Assembly (NCBI GenBank): GCA_036365515.1
Contig: CM070875.1
Span: 93,981,628-94,045,627 of the forward strand
From: Torymus aiolomorphi
Taxonomy: Eukaryota > Arthropoda > Insecta > Hymenoptera > Torymidae
DNA: 64,000 bases
Reading direction: 5' to 3'
Position 1 is the first letter of the stretch; each line of letters begins with the position of its first letter. The notes beneath the pieces are model-generated. The model made no database searches, had not been told where the DNA came from, and saw only the letters and a list, made by a program, of their open reading frames with translations. Both the position numbers and the translations under genes were made by a program. Below, piece after piece: positions 54,698-64,000 of this stretch.

Positions 54698-56387
54698 TAT
54701 ACTTTACTATATATTTAAAATAGCTAAACGCTATAGTTGCCCGGTATACGGCAAATATTTAATTTTCACTCTCTCGCCATACTCTCGTTCACTTACCAAA
54801 AGGGAGTTCCGGCCGTGCTATTCTCGTTCGGGCGGTGAAGAACCTGAAAATTGTGGGTGAATGGTGCGCAAATAAAGCATACAAACTCACAAATAGTCTA
54901 TACTCTTCTCTTTATTTCCTACCCGCTTACAGGCTAACGTAATTCATTCAATTCATTCCCACCCTCTGTAGACGCGGGTTCTTATGCCCACCCCCGCCCT
55001 GTATAGGCACTAATCAACCCCGTAACTCCTTCTCCCGTCCTCACCCCTTTACGCTCTCTCCCTCTTTTCCTCTCACTCTCTCGATGATTTCGACGCATTT
55101 CTATGAGCCTGGAGCAAGTTTCCTGTTGATGACGCCAACATAACCTCAAACTGAAGACGTGACATCTCGCTATCAACTATTTATTCTCCGGCTGGTCTGC
55201 ATGATAGTCTTCTCTGCACTGCTCGGTGGTACCCGTCAACTCTTGGTACCAGTATCTGCAGTGGATGTGCAACCACTACAGTGCATCACGCACCGGCTTT
55301 CTGCGGAGTTCTGCTATTTGAAATTTTTGGCTACCAACGGTAAACATTATCGCAACGGCTTCTGCTAAGTGTGGTGCTGACTGTCATCTTTACCGTCACG
55401 TAACAGCCTGCTGCACACTGGAACCGACTTATCATCAGCAGAATAGCCGCATTGTGCACATCATGCGAGTATGTTCACGCATTCATTTTATGGTAGCCGA
55501 CGCGTTATATTACACATCATTTTATTCTAGTCAATTTTGATTTATCAAGTCTGATTGCTCATTGCGTTTTTAATTTTGTACATACAAGTAATTTATTAAC
55601 TCAATCAAAATTAATATTTATTTAAGTTATTTATTTAATTTATCTATTTATTTATTTAAGTTATTTATTTAATTTATCTATTTAGTTATTTAAGTTATTT
55701 ATTTAATTTATCTATTTATTTATTTAATTTTATCTAGTCAACCTCGATTTATATCAAGTCTGATTGTTTTGTTACGTTTTTAATTTTTGGCATACAAGTA
55801 CTTTAAGTCACAGTGTTCTACTCTTTATGCAACCAGTATTATTTGTCACATTATTTATATCGCTCAGTATTCATTAAGTATTATCAATTCAGATTAAATT
55901 CAGTATTATTATTAATTCAATTCAGTATTATTAATTGTTTAAGCATCACTATATATACTGCCTCACCGATATTAACTATACATATATAGAAATTTTGTAT
56001 GTCTGACCGTCTTTTCTCAATACTACTTGTAAACGGGTGTAAAAGGCCTCTACTTTGCCGACCAGTCTGACTAAGTCAACGTTCGTGCTACTTACTCTCA
56101 GTATTATAGATAATAGGGCATTTTAACTCATTTTAACACTTTCTAGCACAGTTTCGGTTCATGATTTGAAATTTGTATACCTTCCTGGCCTTTTACACCA
56201 GTATTTTTGCGTAATATTCCTAATATCTGTACTTGAAATCACTTTTATCTCGTATTTTCATCTTCACTCGTTGGCACATTATATTATGTTTCGTCTTTCA
56301 TTCGGTATCTCGTTTTTCAGTTATTGTTCATTTCAACCCATTTTCTTTATCACCTCTGTTGCTTATTGTACAAGTTTCATTGTAACG
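54698..56387. other. No gene; AT-rich TTATTTA repeats inside
   Basis: 54698-55600 has no recognised feature. 55616-55740 is an imperfect tandem repeat of TTATTTAAGTTATTTATTTA. The rest may be the 5' leader of the third LINE. Confidence 0.5.
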
Positions 56388-57624
56388 ATGGATACCATAT
56401 GTCGTGGCTGCAACAAATCTATTAAAACGAATGTTGCTACGTGTGACCATTGTCACAAAACTACCATCCTTCCTGCACTGTTTTCAAGCAAGTACGAAAC
56501 AATGCAAATAAAATCATCTACACATGCCGCAGTTGCATCTCTGCAGCAAATACTAACAGGCAAAAAACTGAATCTATGAACGAGAGGCATACTGAAAGCC
56601 AAGGCAACGCCTCAAAATCTGCTCCTGCATCTGAATTTACTTTCTCCGCTAGTACGCCATCCAGTGATGAAATACTTAGCATGCTGCTGGGAAAAATGGA
56701 CAAGCTGGATAAGTTGGATGGCATAGAAACGAAAATCTCCAATTTTCAAACATCATTGTCAGAAATCACTGACAAAATAGCGGATTTCTCGGAAAAGCTT
56801 CAAATTCTGGAGGTGATTCCTGCACTAGTTCAGCGAGTTGATGCCGCAGTTGAGGACATTGACAAATTAAAAACCAACTACAACTGTCTGCGACAGATTG
56901 TAGACAATAAGCTATCGTCTACTGTCTCCGCGGATGTCATGTCAGACAGTAGTGGTAGCATCTAGCATCTTGAAGAGTTAAATGCCTCACTGTCCACTCA
57001 TCTCTCGGAACTAGCAGATGCTCACAGCGACTCTCTTCCGAAATCGTGCTGGGTGGCCTCAAACATAAGAGTGGTATTAATCTCCGTAGTCTGTCATTTG
57101 TGGTTCTCAAAACCATTTATCCAGAATTAGAATTAAGGGACATAATCTCCGCCCGACCATTGCGTGGGAAGGACCGGCGAACGGAGCCACTAACATCATC
57201 TACCAGCTCGACTGCTCTGACGGACACTACTGATGAAACACCGACGCCTGAACCTACAACATCTGCATTCTCTTCTCAGCAACTAATAGTCAATCTCACC
57301 TCACCAGCCCTAGTTCATGCCATCATCCACAGTAAAATTAAATTAAAGAAAGTCCACACATCTGCCATCGATAAGAATCTGCTACAGTCACTTGGTGACC
57401 CGTCACCACTAGCTCCGGGGCTCATCAACGTCATTGAGTTTCTTCCAACTGATATCTATAAGTTGCATAAACAGGTTCGATCAAAAGCCAAGGATAAAGA
57501 AAATGGATTTCTTACATTTGTTCGCGGAAGAAAAATCTATGCAAGACCGAAGACGAGTGATAAGCCTACTCTTATAAGTTCTGAAATCGATCTCAGTAAT
57601 TTTTTAGAGAGTCTAGAGAAATAG
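56388..57624 (+). pseudogene. LINE-3 ORF1 with PHD-type zinc finger
   Basis: The start Met at 56388 leads into CRGCNKSIKTNVATCDHCHK. After a one-base shift near 56450 it continues NYHPSC and IIYTCRSC, giving a C4HC3-like PHD finger. A Ser-rich segment and a helical or coiled region (MLLGKMDKLDKLDGIETKIS, SEITDKIADFSEKLQ) follow to a stop at 56963-56965. A further frame, 57046-57624, holds ELRDIISARPL, LTSPALVHAIIHSKIKLKK and NVIEFLPTDIYKLHK, which is an RRM-like ORF1 C-terminus. PHD-finger ORF1 proteins are known in CR1/L2-group LINEs. Confidence 0.75.
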
Positions 57625-57808
57625 CCCACTACGTTAATTTATCTAAATTGCATTCTCACCATCGTAGATCAACATCGTCACTCTCATCTACAGTATTCTC
57701 TTCCACATCTCATATTCCAAACGTAACTACAGTAAATCATTCTCTGTCTCATACTCATAGTGCATCTTCCCCTTCATCGTCATCAAATCGTCAATCCGTA
57801 AGCATGAA

Positions 57809-59549
57809 GTGCTCTATGTAGCTATGGAAAGAACTGAGGCATCTAGGTGTCGTTCCTCCGAACTTTACAGTCCTCATAACTTTACGGTCGAGCAGCTGAA
57901 TGAGTTTTTTTGCTCGGTGTCTCACGATCCCCTGGCTCCATCTATCGATGACTACCTGACTGAACTGCAATCTAAAGAACACCCGGAATCATTTTTTCTA
58001 CAAGAAATAGATGAAGGTGATGTTGTAGAAGCTATAAATCATTTCAATACTCAAGCTAGAAGGCCAGATGGCATCCCTCAGTGTTTCATCGTAGCTGCTC
58101 TGCTCTCAATAGCTACTCACCTCCGTGAACTTTTCAATGCATCGATCAGGCAATCAGTCTTTCCCTCTGAGTGGAAAAAGTCACTTGTAATTGCATTAAA
58201 TAAGATTAAAACACCCAGTAGCCCAAGCGATTTCAGACCCATATCGTTACTTAACTGCCACTCAAAAGCAATAGAATACATAGTACACAAACAAATTAAC
58301 GCTCACATTGACACATACAACATTCTCGACTGCATGCAGACAGGCTTCAAGAAAAGCAATAGCACACAGACAGCTCTTATCAAACTCACAGACGATATCC
58401 GAGCTGGGATCAACAGAAAATACGTCGCTCTTTTGCTTCTCTTTGACTTCAGTGTGTCATGTCCTTCTCCTCCTTCGAAAATTGGAGAACTACGGTTTTT
58501 CGAAATCTGCGCTAGGTTGAATTGCATCATATCTGTCGGGACGTCAGCAGGAGGTTAGGGAAAAGGATGGGACTACTTCATCGTACCGTTACCTTAACAC
58601 GGGGGTACCACAAGGCTCTGTTTTGGGCCCACTTCTTTTCTGTCTATATGTTAATGACATAAGTCTCTACCTTGACCCTGGAATATCCCGTATCCTTTAT
58701 GCGGACGATCTGCAGATATATGCACAATGCCATCTGAATGAACTAGACCTTTTAATCGAAAAAATGAGAAATAATGCCGATCGTATATCTAGTTGGGCCG
58801 CAGCCAATCATCTTAGGTTAAATGTTGGGAAAACCAAATGGTTTGCGGTAGCTCCTATTACATAAACAATCGTTCTTCTGTGGCTTCCGATATATTAATC
58901 GGCGATACTAGGATAAAATTCTCCTCATCTATCCGAAACCTGGGGCTGTTGATTGAGGTTTACAAAAGAGCCAATACTCTAATGTACCGACTTCGTCGTC
59001 TAAGAGCCAGCACCACACTCAACCTGAGGAAGCACTTAATACAAGCTCTGCTTTGGCCCATCATTGACTACTGCTCCCTAGCGTATTGCAACCTCTCTAA
59101 GGATCAGGATATCATGCTCGAGAGGGTAGTAAATACGGGAATTCACTAAATCTATGGTATTAGAAGGGACGAGCACATTACTTAGTATAGGCGTCAACTA
59201 GGCTGGACCACACCTGTAGATAGGAGACTATATTTTGCTGCCACTATGTTTTACAAAATAAATCAGAGTGGCCAGCCTAATTATCTGACCAATTTCTTCT
59301 TCCGAAGGGTCAGTAACAGACCTATCAGGGGTGAAGTGAAGCCGCTAATTATCCCTAAGCATGACGGAGAAGCACTAAGAAACTCATTTCACATCACAAG
59401 TGCATAAATCTGGAACAAACTACCATCAAACATCCGCAATAGCCCCACCATAGCATCTTTCAAAACCTCGCTTTACAATTTCACATTCAACCTAGAAGCC
59501 ACATCATCATTCCACCAACATATGTTCAATTTTCTAGAAGCATTCTAAT
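57809..59549 (+). pseudogene. LINE-3 reverse transcriptase, endonuclease missing
   Basis: Frame 57809-58438 holds VVEAINHFNTQARRPDGIP, EWKKSLVIALNKIK, FRPISLLNCHSKAIEYIVH and LLLLFDFS. Shifted frames give LENYGFSKSALG, NTGVPQGSVLGPLLFCLYVNDI (58603 on), RILYADDLQIYAQ (catalytic YADD) and HLRLNVGKTKWF. Then come WPIIDYCSLAY and IWNKLPSNIRNSPTIASFK near 59440. The roughly 650-700 bp expected for the endonuclease between ORF1 and RT are absent: only about 185 bp separate them. CR1/L2-like by motif pattern; broken by at least four frameshifts or stops. Confidence 0.85.
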
Positions 59550-59780
59550 CATGTAATCACCTAGACCACAATTCATCCCATAATCATGCTCATCTATCAC
59601 TCATAAGCATACCGGCAATTATTGTTAACTATTATTAGACTTAAATTTATTCATTTTATTTATTTAAAATCTAGATCAAAATTATTATTATTATTGTTAC
59701 GACTAAATTTTATTCTTTTTATACTATCATTGTAACTATCATTGTAAAATTTTACAACACATTGTGCGCAAAATAAAAAT

Positions 59781-59804
59781 TATCTATCTATCTATCTATC
59801 TATC
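59781..59804 (+). repeat. TATC microsatellite tail of LINE-3
   Basis: TATCTATC repeats follow GCAAAATAAAAAT, a common type of CR1/L2-like 3' tail. Confidence 0.85.
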
Positions 59805-60728
59805 TCTCCCTCTCTCTCACTCTCTCTCTCTCTCCATTACCTTTCATAGATCCAACTCTCCTTTACATTCTCGCTCTTTATGTGCGTGAACCTCCGAACG
59901 CGAAACGAAATTACTCGCGCAACGCCAAATCAAACCTCCTACACTCTTTCTCTTTATACGTACGAATGTCCTAACTGCAAGACAAATCTACGCTCGCTCT
60001 CTATCTTTCCCTTGTACTCGCTCTCTTTATGTGCGCACAATTCTCGAAACCACGCGCCAAACAGCAGCTCACGTGAAACCGCACGCTCCCCGCTCTCGTC
60101 ACGTACGCGCGTCCCGCAGCGCCATGAGCCGATAAACTCCTCACGACGGAAAACCCCGCTCCACGTATCTCTCTCTCTCTCTCTCTCTCTCTTTATGCGC
60201 GCACGATTCTGCGAAACGCGCGCCTTCACGAAGTCGCGGGCGATCTAAGCTCCTTTAACCGTCACTCCCTCTCTTTATCCTCCTTCGCACAATACTTTAC
60301 CGAGCAAGCCAAACCGCAACCGCAACACACCTCTCTCTCGTACGCACTCTCTCTCTTTATCCTATTCCGCGCGATTCGCGGAAGCACAAACCGAACAATG
60401 GTCGCGGTCAAAAACCCCTCTCACACTTGCTTTCTTTACTGGACTGCGTGCAATTCGCGGAAGCGCGAACAGCCACAACGCTCACGACGGAAACTCCTTT
60501 CCCCCTCGCTCCCGTTCCTACCGCGCACGTGTCTCGGTACGCTCGCCGAACGTACTCACGAAGACCTCGCGCGTACGCTCTCCTCCCGAACGCGCGGTTC
60601 GCTGAAACACGCGTCGCACCTTAACTAGCGTCATCCGCGCGCACTCTCTCACCTTCTTTATCGCTGTAACACCTGCGATGAGGGGATGTCTCCCGGCGCG
60701 CACTCTCCTTCCTCCTCCTTCCTTCCTT

Positions 60729-60809
<81 letters not shown>

Positions 60810-61477
60810 TACTCCTGGCGGATGCGGGTGGCCTCGACAGACCCTGCGGGAGGTGAATCGCCGGCAGTTTTCCGTCTGCCAATCTCCTCGCCTAATGTCT
60901 TCCGCGTCTCACTTCTTCTCTCTCCCTCGCTCACTACTTCCTCTCCGCGATAACCTCCTCACTCTCTCTTGCTCGCTTACTCACTCTCTCCGCAACAACT
61001 TTCGCGCACAAAACAGCCCCCCAATTCCTTATACGCAGGGAAAAAAAACGAACAAAAACAAAAAAACGCTTATCGCACGCACTCGCTCGACTCTCGGTAT
61101 TCGACTAATTGCCGCCCCCTCACTCGCTTGCGGATCGGCGCTGGAGCCTGGTGGAACGTGTTCACTGCCCGCCTCGTGCTTCTCGTACCTCGGGCGTGCG
61201 GTGGCGCCCACCCGACTGCGCAGCTCTCTACTGCGTCGTCGCTGAGCTCGAACGCGACGGCGGTTACCTAACCGGAGTCTACCCTTCTCTCTCTCTGCCC
61301 CTCTCTCTTGCCCGCTCGCGGTAACATACCTTCTGCTGGAGTTCTAATGGTGTACCGGCAGCTGCTGACATCCTACCAGTCTCGTACATGAAACAAGGGT
61401 TGCAGCTTAATAGATAGCAACTGTACTTACTGGCAGGTTGATCTTGGTGGCTGTTCCCCTACCCCCCTCGAAATCTC

Positions 61478-61480
<3 letters not shown>
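59805..61480. other. Pyrimidine-rich, CpG-rich region with degenerate repeats
   Basis: No gene is supported. CTCTCTTTAT-type boxes recur at about 59872, 59948, 60020, 60190, 60270, 60354 and 60434, several followed by CGCGNAATTCNCGGAAGC-like text, which suggests a diverged tandem array with a period near 80 bp. 60737-60806 is a (TC)n tract. Confidence 0.5.
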
Positions 61481-61526
<46 letters not shown>

Positions 61527-61545
61527 ATATATATATATATATATA
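61481..61545. repeat. TC then TA microsatellite
   Basis: (TC)n followed by (TA)n, next to foldback unit U8. Confidence 0.95.
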
Positions 61546-61795
61546 AGTTCCTTTAGCTCTGTTTTCCGGGACTAAAAATGATATATAACTGTGATTTCCG
61601 GGATCCGTTGTTATTTCTAGGACGTCCCAGAAGTGTTTTTGGTACGGCACTGTTATTTCTGGGACCTGGCTAGTGTCAATAACCCCGGGTCCATTATTTC
61701 TTTAATTATTTGTATATAGCGAACTCTGAAGAGATAAACTATAGGACCGTGTATAATCCCAGAAAACAGGGTTAAAGGTGTTTGTGTGTGTTCGT
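61546..61795 (-). repeat. Core-motif foldback unit U8 (CCCAGAAATAAC word)
   Basis: The inverted core reads GGGTCCATTATTTCTTTAATTAT (61688-61710), with GTCACG changed to ATTAT. The left arm has TTATTTCTGGGAC and TTATTTCTAGGACGTCCCAGA. The right arm has AATCCCAGAAAACAGGG, the inverse. The flank GAACTCTGAAGAGATAAACTATAGGACC matches unit U5 read backwards. Confidence 0.65.
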
Positions 61796-61799
61796 ATAT

Positions 61800-62600
61800 A
61801 TTATAACGGGGAGAATTCTGATTTGGTGGGTTTCATCAAAATCCCTCAATTATAGCGGGTATTGTAAAATATAATGAAAAACCAGAAAAAGGCAAACAAA
61901 AATCACGACTAAACAGTAGTCGGCAGTGTAGATAGTTACATGAACAAATCTTAATGCTGAAGGCATCTAGCGATTTACAGGGCGCCAGGCACTGTTAACA
62001 AATCCAAATGTTAATTTTTAGTTTAGTGAGCAGTGCCTCTCACTATCATAAATTTACCAACCGATAAAATTACTTACGGGATTACTCACTATGATAAAAT
62101 TACTTACGGGAATTTGATGCTCGGCAACTCCACGGCAGAGGAGCGAGTTCTGAACGGCAGGAGTACTTATCTTTCACGTTCGAACAATCACAAGGACAAA
62201 CCATTTTACACTCAACTGTGTCAAGCAACATAAATAAATGAAAACTAGAGGGTTTATGGTACATGTAATGCTTAGACTAACTTTAATAACTTTATTTTCT
62301 AGCTAGGACAAGGCCTCTATGCAGGCATTTTTAATACATCTAAACGTAAATCTTTAAGTCTCCTAAACAAAGAAATGAGTTTATAACTCAGCCTCGCAGA
62401 GGCAAAAAGTACGAAAGTGACGGGCTGCGAGGCGATAGACGCGGCTGTAGAAATTAACTGGGACTTCACAAAATTAAACGACTGCTCCTATTGCTAGTTC
62501 ACCTTTACAGCTAGCTTATCAACTCGCGGGTTACACGTGTACAGAGTTCGTGAATTTTACTAAAATTAACCGCGTGACAATTTTGGTTTACTTACTTCTA
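61800..62600. other. No feature seen
   Basis: No supported gene or named repeat. Confidence 0.4.
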
Positions 62601-63684
62601 CTGATTAATATTTAACCAACGCGCTGCGATGAAGGCATCCCGGCACCAATACTGATGTATAGCCTTTTATAGGCAGAACGAAGTCATACAATAAATCAAG
62701 CTTTGCCAGCCCTACCGTTTACAATCCCTCGTCTTCCGGTTCCAGGCAGGCAAAATGGTCAAAGTACGGTCGCGGCAGCTGAATGAATCTAATTTATTAT
62801 CGCCAGATTTAATAACTTAGTACATATTTGATTACGCGAAGCAGAAGGCACTCGCGGGACTACTCTCCCTACACGGCAAGAAAAATTATAAAACTCGCTG
62901 CGCGGGTGACGGTACTTCAAACTTCCACGTTGTTCCTTCACGGCGGCCAGGAGGAAAATCGTAGAGCGCCGCGCCGTCTCGTTCGCCGCGGCCTCGCTCG
63001 CCATCGACGTAGCCGTTGCTGATTGGTTGGAAGTCGATCACCTCAGCCGAAAGGACGCGTCGAAAGCCGTGGTTGTTGTCTTTCTCTCTCGCTCTCCTAC
63101 GTTGAGTCGCAGTAAATTCTTGCGTTCCTGTCGAAATGGAATTTTCCACGAAGTTCAAGGCAGAAAAAGTTATGTAAGAATTCTAGAAACTGCTCGACTA
63201 GGCATTTTTATGAATACGTGCAGATGCTAATGCATCTTCATTGAACGGTTAATTTATGCAATTTTAAGGGACAAGAGAGATTAAATAAACGTGAAGTTAC
63301 TTAAATATATTAAGTCGCTAAGGCAACCAAATAAATACGTAGCTTCGGCAAATGGTCCCAACTGGAGGCGATGATGTTCAGCTGATGTTGGATGCTGCGT
63401 CGAGGCGAGGACGAGGTGGCCGACGATGAGACGACGGACGCTGGAGGCTGACGGAAGGCAGTTAGCTGATAAGTACGTCGTCGCGCTTTTTGCTCGCCGC
63501 AAAGTATTCCTCTCGCATGAAAACAAAAAGATAACAAAAAAAATAAGCAAATAGTACAAAGATACGAGTGACCCTGACGCTTAGGTGAAGGATTCTCCTC
63601 CTGGCTGCCCAATAGAGGGGATTTCATTTTATAAATCCGCTCTCTGTACTGCGATAGTAACGTGGAAAAATCCGCCACGTTACA
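62601..63684 (-). mobile_element. LTR-like terminus; extent uncertain
   Basis: On the minus strand AACGGGAGGGTGT is followed by TGTAACGTGGCGG (63684 leftward), the look of a polypurine tract and 3' LTR start. A TATAAAAGGC box on the same strand lies near 62670. The LTR end and target duplication are not found, so the left border is a guess. The internal region would lie to the right, beyond the window. 63685-64000 shows no open frame that I recognise. Confidence 0.4.
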
Positions 63685-64000
63685 ACACCCTCCCGTTAAA
63701 CAAGGCATAGGGGTTTCCTTTTATAAAAAGGAAACGGCAGGGCTTGCTTTCTCTTACTTCGCGTACTAAATTCGGCAGCCAGAATACCTTCATGCCTCCA
63801 CGACTTAGAGTACTCAAATAATATGCTGAGAAAAAACGATCAAAATAAAATTAGCTTATTTTGTAAAGGTGCTCTAGGTAAAATAAATAATAACTAGATG
63901 ATTGATCTGTGAGAGTGAATTTTATTTGTGCCTAGGAGGCAGTACACGCCCCTAAGGCAAAAGAATAAAAATAAAACACTTAAACGCCACTAAAGCAACA

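Noticed and set aside
59880..61324. Several Ser/Leu/Thr-rich frames in the CpG-rich region
   Set aside because: Overlapping in multiple phases over low-complexity TC sequence, with no domain or splice evidence.

Overview
The window looks like a repeat-rich arthropod (probably insect) chromosome segment. That is inferred from the retroelement and transposon families present (Penelope-like, Helitron, Copia, several non-LTR lineages, TTAA-targeting foldback elements, pogo), from long TA and TG microsatellites, and from the absence of any continuous host gene. I recognise no bacterial gene organisation, no rRNA or tRNA gene and no CRISPR array. One short exon-like stretch near 51.7 kb is the only candidate for non-transposon coding sequence. 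Almost every coding frame is a broken mobile-element gene.

Layout. 1-2894: two nearly identical Penelope-like (PLE) copies fused head-to-head. 2895-4090: TA arrays alternating with three units of an unusual foldback repeat that shares a fixed core motif. 4091-14031: a decayed Helitron on the minus strand. A cluster of three PLE copies (4684-9440) interrupts its 3' part, and a TA array plus minisatellite (about 13107-13589) interrupts its coding region. 14036-16254: more core-motif foldback units, minisatellites and a terminal-inverted-repeat (TIR) element.

16.26-54.70 kb is best read as ONE non-LTR retrotransposon (LINE-1 of this window, minus strand) cut apart by later insertions: a 1080-bp solo LTR at 16488-17567, a young Copia element at 19799-24688 with near-identical LTRs, and a roughly 27.9-kb block at 26091-53947 flanked by the duplicated heptamer AATTACC. 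That block holds nested elements: TTAA-flanked foldbacks, a pogo-type transposase remnant split by a PLE double terminal repeat, a TIR transposon with an unnamed transposase family, a second PLE family (38.8-40.8 kb), a second LINE (42.3-48.7 kb) sitting inside a TTAA element, and a 1.8-kb TIR element.

54.7-64.0 kb: a third LINE (56.4-59.8 kb, PHD-finger ORF1, YADD reverse transcriptase, endonuclease apparently deleted), a pyrimidine-rich region, another core-motif foldback unit and an LTR-like terminus at 63.68 kb.

The points most worth a second look are: (i) the dispersed foldback family whose core is constant while its arm words differ between subfamilies yet stay inverted-complementary within a unit; (ii) PLE insertions with 13-14 bp target duplications, one being a tandem-plus-inverted trimer and one just two inverted terminal repeats with hammerhead-like motifs; (iii) two LINEs that carry a coiled-coil ORF downstream of the reverse transcriptase; (iv) the layered insertion history, which can be ordered from target-site duplications that restore reading frames.
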